A DNA stretch of 64,000 nucleotides from positions 1,182,001 through 1,246,000 of the forward strand of contig NZ_JAUTAU010000001.1 in the NCBI RefSeq assembly GCF_030818775.1. The letters are read 5' to 3'. This document shows positions 51,784 to 60,466 of the stretch, piece after piece. The stretch's first letter is position 1. The number at the start of each line of letters is the position of its first letter. A model generated the notes under the pieces. It was given only the letters and a program-made list of their open reading frames with translations, was not told the origin of the DNA and ran no database searches. The stretch is from Bacillus sp. SORGH_AS_0510. GTDB lineage: Bacteria; Bacillota; Bacilli; Bacillales; Cytobacillaceae. The position numbers were made by a program, and so were the translations under genes.

Positions 51784-53131
51784 GAAGAAATTGCCTAAAA
51801 AGGAGGATTTTGATCTCCTGACCATACCAATTGTGAAAAATTTTGTGAAAAGTAAGTGGTATCCAGGAATTTTTCAATGGATTGTTATTTTCGTATTTTC
51901 TATTATTGTTTATGAACTTGTAATGGGAACGGTGGATCCTAGTAAGAACTTCGGTACAACGATGACATGGGTGCTATGGTGGCCAGTTATCCCAGTTCTA
52001 TTTTTAGTTGCCGGTCGTTTTTGGTGTGCCATTTGTCCATTTGGTAAATTAAGCGATAATGTTCGTCAGTTCGTTGGCCGCAAGCGTCCAATGCCAAAGT
52101 TCCTAAGAAAATATGGAATATGGCTCATTGATTTATTTTTTATTGCCATTACTTATAGTGACCATGTATGGGGAATCGTAGAGTCACCAAGGGGTTCTGG
52201 GTACTTATTGCTTTTGCTAGTAACCATGGTGGTAGCCACGTCTGTTTTTTACGAAAGAAGAACCTTCTGTAAAACGCTTTGCTTCCTTGGTGGTCTTGCG
52301 GGAAATTATTCTCGTTCAGGTGCATTGAAAGTTCAGGCAACACCGGATATTTGTAAAACATGTAAGGCGCAATCCTGTTATAAAGGAACGGAAAGTGTGG
52401 AAGGATGCCCTATGTTCCAATTTCCTAAAACTATGGAGTCTAGTGCAGAATGTAATATTTGTGGAAACTGTGTGAAAAACTGTCCTAACAATTCGATTAA
52501 AATTACAACGAGAATTCCAACAATAGAATTATGGGGTTTGAAAAATCCGAAACTTGAGCATGCTTCTTTAGCAGCCGTTATTATGGGGATCGTGTTCGTA
52601 CAGAATATTACTATGCTTGAGCCATGGCAGAAAATTTTAGATGTAATAGGCTCAATGACTCGAACAACTAACTATAACTTGAACTTTACTATTGCTTTTA
52701 TCATTGCAATGGCATTACCGATTCTTCTATTATTAGGCACAGCAAAGACAGCATCCTTATTAGGAATGGAAGGTACAATAAAAAAGAACTTTACACGTTT
52801 TGGCTATGCGATTATTCCGTTGGACTTAGCCGGACACTTGGCACATAACCTTTTCCATATCTTTACCGAAGGGAAGGCGGTATGGTTTAACTCTATTAGA
52901 TTATTTGGTGTCGACTTTAATCCAGCAAGCTTAAGCCTTGCCTCAACACCGACAGTCCAAATGATTCAATATGTTGTCATTCTCATCGGGTTAGTCGGCA
53001 CCATTTATGTAGTGTACAGAATGGGGAAAAGAACATCCTTTAAGGCAATGTTGCCATACTATGTACTGATGATTTCATTAGCTGTGGCTAACATTTACTT
53101 ATTCTCATTACCAATGATGCACAGAGTGTAA
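51761..53131 (+). CDS. Membrane-bound 4Fe-4S protein of the NapH/CcoG/NosR-like class
   Basis: 456-aa polytopic protein with about ten TM helices. Cys motifs near the membrane face (RFWCAICPFGKLSDN and FCKTLCFLGG, typical of the NapH/NosR/RdxA core) are followed by a cytosolic ferredoxin-like part: CKTCKAQSCYK ... CPMF and a full 4Fe-4S set CNICGNCVKNCPNNSI. Proteins of this class move electrons between the quinone pool or cytoplasm and extracytoplasmic redox partners, often in copper-dependent systems. A conserved His pair appears in LAGHLAHNLFHIF. The start is ATG 51761 or 51770. A metal-handling or electron-transfer job together with the His/Met-rich partner is inferred. Confidence 0.82.
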   Translation: MSTMAMPEKKLPKKEDFDLLTIPIVKNFVKSKWYPGIFQWIVIFVFSIIVYELVMGTVDPSKNFGTTMTWVLWWPVIPVLFLVAGRFWCAICPFGKLSDNVRQFVGRKRPMPKFLRKYGIWLIDLFFIAITYSDHVWGIVESPRGSGYLLLLLVTMVVATSVFYERRTFCKTLCFLGGLAGNYSRSGALKVQATPDICKTCKAQSCYKGTESVEGCPMFQFPKTMESSAECNICGNCVKNCPNNSIKITTRIPTIELWGLKNPKLEHASLAAVIMGIVFVQNITMLEPWQKILDVIGSMTRTTNYNLNFTIAFIIAMALPILLLLGTAKTASLLGMEGTIKKNFTRFGYAIIPLDLAGHLAHNLFHIFTEGKAVWFNSIRLFGVDFNPASLSLASTPTVQMIQYVVILIGLVGTIYVVYRMGKRTSFKAMLPYYVLMISLAVANIYLFSLPMMHRV

Positions 53132-53139
53132 ATCCAAAA

Positions 53140-53188
53140 TAAAAAGACATCACTACCCCCTGTAAAAGGGAACTGGTGATGTCTTTTT
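53140..53188 (+). terminator. Terminator after the polyferredoxin gene
   Basis: AAAAAGACATCAC / GTGATGTCTTTTT stem with a nested CCCC/GGG pair and a T-run. Confidence 0.85.
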
Positions 53189-53215
53189 ATTTTTTCTAAA
53201 AAAACACAAAAATGT

Positions 53216-53265
53216 TTGACATTCAAACGGCTGTTTGAATATGATATAGTCAAACGAACGTTTGA
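53216..53265 (+). promoter_or_regulatory. cadC promoter with two ArsR/CadC-type operators
   Basis: TTGACA (53216-53221) and TATGAT (53240-53245) are 18 bp apart. Inverted repeat 1 ATTCAAAC-GGCT-GTTTGAAT (53221-53240) fills the spacer. Inverted repeat 2 TCAAACG-AA-CGTTTGA (53250-53265) covers the start-site area. Both share the TCAAAC/GTTTGA half-site seen in CadC/CzrA-family operators. Metal-free repressor would block RNA polymerase; Cd, Zn or Pb would release it. Confidence 0.8.
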
Positions 53266-53283
53266 ATGAAGAAGGTGAGCAGT

Positions 53284-53655
53284 TTGAAAGACCGCGATGT
53301 TTGCGAGATTACTTGTGTAGATAATGAAAAAACCGCTCGTGTAGAGCAGCAAATCTTAAAAGACCATCATATCCCTGAGGTAACCAAGATTTTTAAAGCT
53401 CTGTCCGATGAGAATAGGTTAAAAATAGCTTATGCTCTGACCCTTGAAGAGGAACTTTGTGTTTGTGATGTGGCCCATATTGTTGGAGCAACAACGGCTA
53501 CTGCATCCCATCATTTACGTCATCTAAAAAATCTTGGCCTCGCCAAATATCGGAAAGAGGGCAAGCTTGTATATTATTCCCTTGATGACGACCATGTGAA
53601 ACAATTAATTCATATTGCGTTTGCCCATCATGAGGAGGTGGCAGGACGTGAGTGA
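53284..53655 (+). CDS. cadC: Metal-sensing ArsR/SmtB family repressor CadC
   Basis: 123-aa winged-helix repressor. Metal ligands match CadC: the N-terminal pair in KDRDVCEITC and the alpha-4 pair in EELCVCDVAHI. HTH helix TTATASHHLRHLKNLGLAKYRKEGKLVYYSL is typical. TTG at 53284 is chosen because AAGGTGA is well spaced and the start then aligns with known CadC (MKxxDxCEI); the upstream ATG at 53266 lies on the operator and RBS. Its stop overlaps the cadA start region. It should control the cadC-cadA unit and perhaps czcD. Confidence 0.93.
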   Translation: MKDRDVCEITCVDNEKTARVEQQILKDHHIPEVTKIFKALSDENRLKIAYALTLEEELCVCDVAHIVGATTATASHHLRHLKNLGLAKYRKEGKLVYYSLDDDHVKQLIHIAFAHHEEVAGRE

Positions 53656-55714
53656 GACAGTTGAAAAGCAAGTCTACCGAGTTCAAGGCTTTTCCTGAAT
53701 AAGCTGTGCCACAAAGTTCGAAAAGAACGTCCAACACCTGGATGGTGTGGTTGATGCAAAAATAAATTTTGGAGCCTCTAAGCTCACAGTCTATGGAGAC
53801 ACCACGTTAGACGAATTACATGAAGCGGGTGCATTTGAAAAATTAACTATTTACCCAGAAAAAGACCAGCCACCAGTGGCAGTAAAGGAGCCGTTTTGGA
53901 AACGCTACTCCCTTCTGGGCCTGTCCTTGCTGTTACTGCTAGCAGGGTACATTTTTTCAGAAAATATCCTGTTTGCTGCTTCAATTTTACTAGGAGGCTT
54001 CCCTCTTTTTAAAACAGGCTTAAAGAATTTAATCCGCCTCGATTTCGATATGAAAACACTTATGACCGTAGCAATTATCGGGGCAGCAATTATTGGTGAA
54101 TGGCGTGAAGGGGCAGTTGTTGTAATCCTGTTTGCGATTAGCGAAGTCCTTGAAGGCTATTCCATGGATAAAGCCAGGGCCTCCATTCGTTCATTGATGG
54201 AAATGGCACCAACAGAAGCACTCGTTGTACGTAACGGTAAAGAACTAGTATTAAAGGCAGAAGATATAGAAGTAGGAGATTTAATGCTCGTTAAACCAGG
54301 ACAAATGATTGCTATGGATGGAGTCATTTTAGAAGGAGCCTCCTCTATCAACCAGGCTGCGATTACAGGCGAATCCGTTCCAGTCGAGAAAGCTGTTAAC
54401 GACGAGGTTTACGCGGGTACATTAAATGTAGAAGGATTTCTAAAAATAAAGGTAACAAAGTTAGTGGATGATACAACAATTGCAAAAATTGTTCACTTAG
54501 TAGAAGAAGCACAGGGAGAAAGGGCACCATCACAACGATTCATTGACCGGTTTGCCAAATATTATACACCGGTGATCATGGTCATTGCTGTGCTCGTGGC
54601 AGTGCTTCCTCCATTACTGTTTGCCGCAAGCTGGCAGGATTGGATTTACCAGGGATTGGCTGTATTAGTGGTCGGTTGCCCATGTGCCCTTGTCATTTCT
54701 ACCCCTGTTTCTATTGTAACTGCCATCGGAAATGCTGCTCGGAATGGGGTGTTAATCAAAGGCGGAAGCTTTTTAGAGGAAGCCGGTGCACTAAAAGCAA
54801 TTGCTTTTGATAAAACGGGTACCTTGACCAAAGGGATTCCTGTTGTAACAGATTTCATAAGTTATACAAACAATGAAGACTTACTATCCATCGTTGCTGC
54901 ACTTGAAAGTAAGTCACAGCACCCACTTGCTAATGCCATTATCAAAAAAGCTGCATATGTTAACAGAGAAATTGAAGTTGAGGATTTCATATCAGTAACA
55001 GGCAAAGGCATTATAGGTGTGGTCAACGGAACGGAATATAGGGTGGGGAACATAAAATTATTTGATGGGATTCCGAATCCTGTTAGGAATGACTTAACTT
55101 TACTTCAGGAACAAGGAAAAACCGTCATGATAGTTGGGACCACAAGCGAAATTCTCGCACTGATTGCTGTTGCCGATGAAGTGCGTGAAAGCAGTCGGGC
55201 GGTGATTGAACGTATCCACCAGCTGGGAATTGAACATACCATTCTGTTAACAGGAGATAACCACGGAACCGCAAAGGCGATCGGAATCGAAGCAGGAGTC
55301 ACCCAAATTGAGGGTGAATTACTGCCGCAGGATAAATTAGCTTTTATAAAAAAACTACAAAGTCAATATGGAAGAGTAGCTATGGTCGGTGACGGCGTGA
55401 ATGATGCCCCGGCACTCGCTGCTGCAACAGTAGGAATTGCGATGGGCGGAGCAGGGACGGATACCGCTCTTGAAACCGCAGATATTGCTCTAATGAATGA
55501 CGACCTAAAAAAACTGCCGTTTACTATCAAGTTAAGCAGAAAAACTCTTCAGATTATCAAGCAAAATATTGCCCTGTCGATTGTTGTAAAGCTGTTAGCG
55601 CTATTGCTAGTAGTTCCAGGCTGGTTAACATTGTGGATTGCGATTTTTGCTGATATGGGGGTTACCTTACTGGTTACCTTGAACGGTTTACGATTACTAA
55701 GAGTAAAAGAATAA
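53648..55714 (+). CDS. cadA: Cd/Zn/Pb-transporting P1B-type ATPase CadA, with an in-frame TGA at the first Cys of its HMA CXXC site
   Basis: Exports Cd(II), Zn(II) or Pb(II). The catalytic body is intact: actuator [11 protein letters not shown], the CPC transmembrane site [15 protein letters not shown], phosphorylation motif AFDKTGTLT, the SQHPLANAI His-Pro, and hinge [11 protein letters not shown]. Reading from GTG 53648 (GAGGAGG upstream, inside the cadC end) gives a normal HMA start (VYRVQGFS), then TGA at 53696-53698, then [11 protein letters not shown] in the same frame. The TGA takes the place of the first Cys of the CXXC motif. Without read-through, translation would have to restart near GTG 53747, giving a 655-aa pump lacking most of its HMA domain. 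Confidence 0.9.
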
Positions 55715-55799
55715 AGAGTAGAAAAAACTAACAAAATCAAATTTCTTCATTTGTAGAAAAAATTGGAGCCACTGTAAAAGGCTCTCAGGGGGAATTGAC

Positions 55800-56729
55800 A
55801 TGGGTCACCATCATCATCATGGACATTCACACGGCCATTCACACGGCCATTCACATACAAGTAACAAAAAAGCATTATTAAGTTCTTTCATACTAATCGC
55901 CGCCTTTATGATTGTCGAGGTTATTGGCGGTTTCGTTACCAATAGCTTAGCACTGTTATCTGATGCAGGTCATATGCTTAGCGATGCAGCCGCACTAGGA
56001 TTAAGCTTTTTTGCCATTAAGCTGGGCGAGAAGAAAGGGTCTAATGAAAAAACCTATGGGTACAAACGCTTTGAAATTATCGCTGCAGCGTTAAATGGGA
56101 TCACGCTTGTCGTTATTTCTCTTTATATCTTTTATGAAGCTATTCATCGCTTCGTTAATCCTCCAGCTGTACAAAGCACGGGGATGCTGATGATTTCTGT
56201 ACTAGGTTTAATCGTTAACATTGTTGCTGCCTGGATTTTAATGAAAGGTGACAAGGATGAAAATTTAAATGTGAGAAGTGCCTTTTTACACGTACTTGGT
56301 GATATGCTTGGGTCAGTAGGAGCCATTGTTGCCGCACTGCTTATCATGTTCTTTGGTTGGGGAATTGCAGACCCGATTGCCAGTGTGATTGTAGCTGTGT
56401 TAATCCTAATCAGCGGATATAGAGTGACGAAGGATTCCTTCCACATATTAATGGAAGGAGCACCAGAGCAAATCGATATGAATCAGGTAAAGACAGCCCT
56501 AGGTAAAATTCCATTGGTGAAGGAAGTCCATGATTTGCATATTTGGACGATTACTTCTGGGTATCCGGTTTTAAGTTGTCATATCACTATTTGCGATGAG
56601 GGTGTTCATGATGAAATTCTTGCCCGTTCACAAAAAATACTTCATGATGATTTTCATATCGAGCATAGTACGATCCAGGTGGAAAGAAAATGTATCGGCT
56701 GCCCAAGTCCGCATGGGACTTGTAATTAA
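55800..56729 (+). CDS. czcD: Cation diffusion facilitator (CzcD/ZitB type)
   Basis: 309-aa Zn/Cd/Co proton antiporter. A His-rich N-terminus (GHHHHHGHSHGHSHGHSH) is followed by six TM helices with the HD-HD metal site: LLSDAGHMLSDA in TM2 and AFLHVLGDMLGSVG in TM5. The C-terminal cytoplasmic metal-sensing domain has VKEVHDLHIWTI and a final C-x-x-C pair (KCIGCPSPHG). GGGGG precedes the ATG. It lies 85 bp downstream of cadA with no terminator between, so it can be read as part of the CadC-controlled unit. Confidence 0.94.
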   Translation: MGHHHHHGHSHGHSHGHSHTSNKKALLSSFILIAAFMIVEVIGGFVTNSLALLSDAGHMLSDAAALGLSFFAIKLGEKKGSNEKTYGYKRFEIIAAALNGITLVVISLYIFYEAIHRFVNPPAVQSTGMLMISVLGLIVNIVAAWILMKGDKDENLNVRSAFLHVLGDMLGSVGAIVAALLIMFFGWGIADPIASVIVAVLILISGYRVTKDSFHILMEGAPEQIDMNQVKTALGKIPLVKEVHDLHIWTITSGYPVLSCHITICDEGVHDEILARSQKILHDDFHIEHSTIQVERKCIGCPSPHGTCN

Positions 56730-56733
56730 ACAT

Positions 56734-56764
56734 TAGGACATCTGGAAAAGATGTCTTTTTTTGT
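56734..56764 (+). terminator. Terminator of czcD
   Basis: AGGACATCT / AGATGTCTT stem with a GGAAA loop, followed by seven T. Confidence 0.85.
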
Positions 56765-56945
56765 GGGAAAATATCCATAATTTCTGCGAAATTCACTTAT
56801 TACTCCCTAATTAGGCTACTAATTTCTAGTAAAATTATAGTATTTTTATTACGTTAATTATCATGGAAAAAGGCATGAAATTAGTAATAGTCAATTGGAA
56901 ACTACCATGATATGATATTCTAAATATTGTAATTTTCTAGGAGGA

Positions 56946-57935
56946 ATGTTGTATTTGAAAGCGTTTGTACGGTCCTTATTTATTTTTGTTCTGTTGTTTG
57001 CTAGTGTGGGCCCTTTTATTACCGGAAAGTCGGTTAAGGCTGAGGGGATAAGTGGCCCTATTAGTTTGCCTTTCAAACCGAATGACACAGCTATCGACCC
57101 AAATAAACCAGTAATTTATGCAACAAAATTGGGAAGCAAGACGATATATGCAGTGAATTTTTCCACTGGGGAAATTAAGACTCTTAATCTGCCATATCCA
57201 GCTGAAAGATTAGACTTTAATAATAATATGCTTTATGTTACACAGCTAAAAATGAGTCATGATTCTTATAATGACGGACCATTCTCTGGCGCCATTGCTG
57301 AAGTGGACCCTGGCACTTTTACGCTCAGCAGTGTTTTAGACATTAACCAAGATCCATATGATATCGCTGCTGACAATCAAGGATTTGTCTATATTTCACC
57401 TGGTTCCGGTCAGTGGGACAACTTTAAAGTGTATTCTATGAAAGATAAAAAAGAAGTAGTACAAACGGTAAAAAATTCAGGTACAAACATCTATGAAAAG
57501 ACCAATATCTTTTACAATGCCGAAACCTCAAAAGTCTATGGCATTGATACGTCTCTTAGTCCACGAGATATTGAGGCTTTTGAAGTAGTGAATGGTATGA
57601 TTCAAAATCATTATGATTCTCCTTATCATGGTGATTATCCGCTAGATGTATCTGCTAAATTTTCTCCAGATGGTCAGTATATTTATAACACGGGTGGTAC
57701 GGTCTTTGAGCTTGCTACCTATCAATCTGGGGATATGACCTACCGTTTTTCTTTTGGGAAAAAATATAATGATTACGAGTTTAGCATGCCTCTTGGTCTG
57801 ACCTTTGCAGCGAGCACAACTAGTGGGATCGATGTGTATCAATACGATACAAAAACATTCTTGTATTCATTAAGAAAAGATTTGAACGTGCAAAAGCTTC
57901 ATATTCAAAACGGTGTCTTGATAACGAAAAAATAA
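56946..57935 (+). CDS. Surface beta-propeller protein, N-terminal fragment of a frameshifted gene
   Basis: 329-aa product: signal peptide (cleavage near VKA-EG), then a YVTN/TolB-like propeller with repeated strands (VIYATKLGSKTIYAVN, LPYPAERLDFNNNMLYVTQ, DPYDIAADNQGFVYISPG). It ends abruptly in ITKK at a TAA just after a run of six A (57927-57932). One base fewer in that run joins the frame to KDSNGNYFIET, which leads straight into the next ORF. This is therefore the front half of one gene spanning 56946-59805. The start is ATG 56946 or, with better RBS spacing from AGGAGG, TTG 56955. No function beyond the cell surface is visible. Confidence 0.75.
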   Translation: MLYLKAFVRSLFIFVLLFASVGPFITGKSVKAEGISGPISLPFKPNDTAIDPNKPVIYATKLGSKTIYAVNFSTGEIKTLNLPYPAERLDFNNNMLYVTQLKMSHDSYNDGPFSGAIAEVDPGTFTLSSVLDINQDPYDIAADNQGFVYISPGSGQWDNFKVYSMKDKKEVVQTVKNSGTNIYEKTNIFYNAETSKVYGIDTSLSPRDIEAFEVVNGMIQNHYDSPYHGDYPLDVSAKFSPDGQYIYNTGGTVFELATYQSGDMTYRFSFGKKYNDYEFSMPLGLTFAASTTSGIDVYQYDTKTFLYSLRKDLNVQKLHIQNGVLITKK

Positions 57936-57966
57936 GGATAGCAACGGGAATTATTTTATAGAAACT

Positions 57967-59805
57967 ATGAGTGCCGATACGCCGCCTTCATCAGGTGTCC
58001 CAACGACTCCAGGTGTCCCAGATCCAGTGGGAACACTTGCGAATCTTGGATTTAAGCCGAATGATACGGTAATTGATCCGAATAGCCCGGTTGTATATAT
58101 GACAAGGTTGGGGAGTAAAACCATTTATGCCGCCAACACTGCTACTGGTGAAATTAAATCGTTAGCCCTGCCATATCCTGCAGAGAGGCTAGAGTTATAT
58201 AACAATAAGCTCTATGTGACCCAGCATAAAATGACGCATGAATACGTTGCTGACACTTTCATTGGAGCGATTGCAGAGGTAGATACAAAAACCTTTGCTT
58301 TAACGAGAGTGATAGATGTTGATGCCGACCCTTATGACATTGCGATTGATAAAAATGGTTATATTTATATTTCTCCGGGTTCTGATCAGTGGGAGAACAT
58401 GAAGGTGTACTCGCTGACAACAGGTGGAGAAGTACCAAACACATATATTGCTAATATGCGAGCATGGTCCTATCTCTATGGTAATCCTGAAAGTTCAAAG
58501 ATTTATTCTATATCCACCGATTCAAGTCCAAGGGATGTAGATGGTTTTGAAGTAGATAATGGAGTAATTAAGAGGCATTATGATTCTCCATATCACGGAG
58601 ATTATCCTTTAGAACCATTTGCAAAAATTACGCCAGACGGTGAAAAGATGTATAACAATAGCGGTGTGGTTTTTGACCTTGCGACGTATCAGTCAGGAGA
58701 TCTGACGTATGCATTCCAATTAGGTCGAAAATACAGAGATTATGAGTTTAGTGTACAGAATCAATTAACATTTGCCGCTAGAACAGACAGCGGTATTGAT
58801 GTGTATCAATATAATACGAATAAGTATTTATACACGATTAAAAAAGATCTTACGGTTCAGAAGCTTCATTTACAGAAGGACCAATTGATCGCTGTCACTA
58901 CTAATGGTGATGGTAAGTATTCTATTGTAAGTTTCGATGCTAAAACAGAGGGCACAGCTGATGTGCCACCGACTAATCCGACAAACCCTGGTACACCAAC
59001 AGATCCAGGAACACCAACGGATCCAGGAACACCGGCGTCACCGGTAGGATGGCTAGAAGCTGCGACTCTTGTTTGGAACGAAGATACCGCGGACTTTGAC
59101 TATGTTGATAACTTTAGTAATGGCGCCAAGAATGTGCCATTAGATAGTCTATTTGGTTTCCATTTCGACCAAAATGTTGAACTTAACGATGAAACTCTGA
59201 TAACCATTAAGGGACCAGAAGGCAATGCTGAAACCTATAGTTACGGATATGATGACACACTATTCGTTGTTCCATCCATGCTGAACGGAAGTACGACTTA
59301 CACCCTTACGATTAAAAAAGAGGCGTTAACAGGGGAGTCAAGTCAATATTTAGCAAATGATATTGTTATTACGTTTAAAACAGCCTCTAACTGGGAGCAG
59401 TATGATGGCAAATGGTATTACTATGATCCGTCTATCGGTGATTATGTGACAGGCTGGAAACAGGTTTCAGGAATCTGGTATTACTTTAATACCGCTGGCG
59501 AAATGCAGACAGGCTGGAAAAAGGTTAAGAATGTTTGGTATTACTTTGCAAACAGCGGTGCGATGAAGACTGGCTGGCTAAAAGAAGGTAAGACCTGGTA
59601 TTACTTAGATGGTAGTGGTGCGATGAGAACAGGCTGGTTGAAACTTGGTTCCACTTGGTATTATTTCACTAGAGGTGGTGCAATGAAGACTGGTTGGGTT
59701 CTTGTTGGAAAAAGCTGGTACTACTTCTACAGCAGCGGTGCGATGGCCTACAATACAAAAATCGGCGGCTACAAGCTTGGACCGACCGGTGCGATGATTA
59801 AATAG
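57967..59805 (+). CDS. Surface beta-propeller protein, C-terminal fragment with Ig-like domain and cell-wall-binding repeats
   Basis: 612-aa continuation of the preceding ORF: a Pro/Thr linker, then a second propeller closely similar to the first (FKPNDTVIDPNSPVVYMTRL, LPYPAERLELYNNKLYVTQ, YDSPYHGDYPLEP). A PTNPTNPGTPTDPG linker leads to a Big_5-like Ig domain (about residues 360-465). Six to seven W-Y-rich repeats (TGWKKVKNVWYYFANSGAMK type) close the protein, like those ending the nucleotidase at 3030-7334. This fragment has no signal peptide of its own, so it would be exported only if the frameshift is suppressed or is an error. The intact protein would have about 950 residues. Confidence 0.75.
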   Translation: MSADTPPSSGVPTTPGVPDPVGTLANLGFKPNDTVIDPNSPVVYMTRLGSKTIYAANTATGEIKSLALPYPAERLELYNNKLYVTQHKMTHEYVADTFIGAIAEVDTKTFALTRVIDVDADPYDIAIDKNGYIYISPGSDQWENMKVYSLTTGGEVPNTYIANMRAWSYLYGNPESSKIYSISTDSSPRDVDGFEVDNGVIKRHYDSPYHGDYPLEPFAKITPDGEKMYNNSGVVFDLATYQSGDLTYAFQLGRKYRDYEFSVQNQLTFAARTDSGIDVYQYNTNKYLYTIKKDLTVQKLHLQKDQLIAVTTNGDGKYSIVSFDAKTEGTADVPPTNPTNPGTPTDPGTPTDPGTPASPVGWLEAATLVWNEDTADFDYVDNFSNGAKNVPLDSLFGFHFDQNVELNDETLITIKGPEGNAETYSYGYDDTLFVVPSMLNGSTTYTLTIKKEALTGESSQYLANDIVITFKTASNWEQYDGKWYYYDPSIGDYVTGWKQVSGIWYYFNTAGEMQTGWKKVKNVWYYFANSGAMKTGWLKEGKTWYYLDGSGAMRTGWLKLGSTWYYFTRGGAMKTGWVLVGKSWYYFYSSGAMAYNTKIGGYKLGPTGAMIK

Positions 59806-59809
59806 ATAA

Positions 59810-59861
59810 TGGAAAACCATTTGAAATGGCCTTTTTGGCACATGCTCAAATGGTTTTTTCT
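59810..59861 (+). terminator. Terminator of the beta-propeller gene
   Basis: AAAACCATTTGA / TCAAATGGTTTT stem with a long loop, followed by T-rich sequence. Confidence 0.8.
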
Positions 59862-59870
59862 TTTTGTGCG

Positions 59871-60054
59871 CCTAGTGCCCGTGAAGGGAGAAAAATTTGA
59901 GGAACGGTAACTAGTCCAGTCAACTAGTGCCCATGAAAGGATAAAAATCGGAGAAACGGTAACTATTCCGGTCGACTAGTGCCCGTGAAAGGTGAAAAAT
60001 TGGAAGAACGGTAACTAGACCAGCCGCCTAGTGCCCGTGAAAGCAAGAACGGTC
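59871..60054. repeat. Four tandem units of about 52 bp
   Basis: Each unit starts CTAGTGCCC(G/A)TGAA(A)GG, continues AAAAAT.GGA.(G)AACGGTAACTA and ends near CCAG/CGGTC. The units start near 59871, 59925, 59977 and 60028, and the fourth is shortened. They fill most of the 59806-60184 gap. No coding capacity and no similarity to the other arrays in the window. Confidence 0.8.
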
Positions 60055-60184
60055 AGTTGTGGAGTCCACTAACTGGCACCAAGCATACATGGCCAATCAA
60101 TTTTTTCTTTATTTCTCCACCATGTTTGGTAAAATGTTCAATATTAGTGAAACATAATATGAAAATATTAGAGGGGGAGTACTG

Positions 60185-60445
60185 TTGAAAAAAACAGTCA
60201 ATCCAGAGGACAAGCGTTTCAAGATTGCGCACAGAGAAGCTTTAATCGGTATCGTTCTAGTCCTCATCAATTTTATTTGGTGGTATGGCTTCGCTTATGG
60301 GCTGGGAAGCGATAATGTCAAGCACTATACATACATATTTGGACTGCCTGCGTGGTTCTTTTACAGCTGTATTGTTGGGTTTATCTTGATGGTCATCCTC
60401 GTCATTTTGACGGTCAAATTTTTAATTCAAAGACGTACCCTTTGA
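60185..60445 (+). CDS. YhdT/DUF997 family small membrane protein
   Basis: 86-aa protein with two TM helices (about residues 20-40 and 55-80); FKIAHREALIGIVLVLINFIWW and GLPAWFFYSCIVGF are typical of the YhdT/DUF997 family, which is usually encoded directly before panF. GAGGGGGAG precedes the TTG start. It probably associates with or assists the sodium/pantothenate symporter encoded 21 bp downstream. Confidence 0.85.
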   Translation: MKKTVNPEDKRFKIAHREALIGIVLVLINFIWWYGFAYGLGSDNVKHYTYIFGLPAWFFYSCIVGFILMVILVILTVKFLIQRRTL

Positions 60446-60466
60446 AGACGAAGAGGGGGAGACCAA

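Noticed and set aside
53731..53750. Bacterial SECIS element downstream of the cadA TGA
   Set aside because: The stem CCAACACC / GGTGTGG exists, but its loop is about 40 nt from the TGA, beyond the usual range, and the bases also encode a conserved HMA segment. Kept only as part of the open question, not as a feature.
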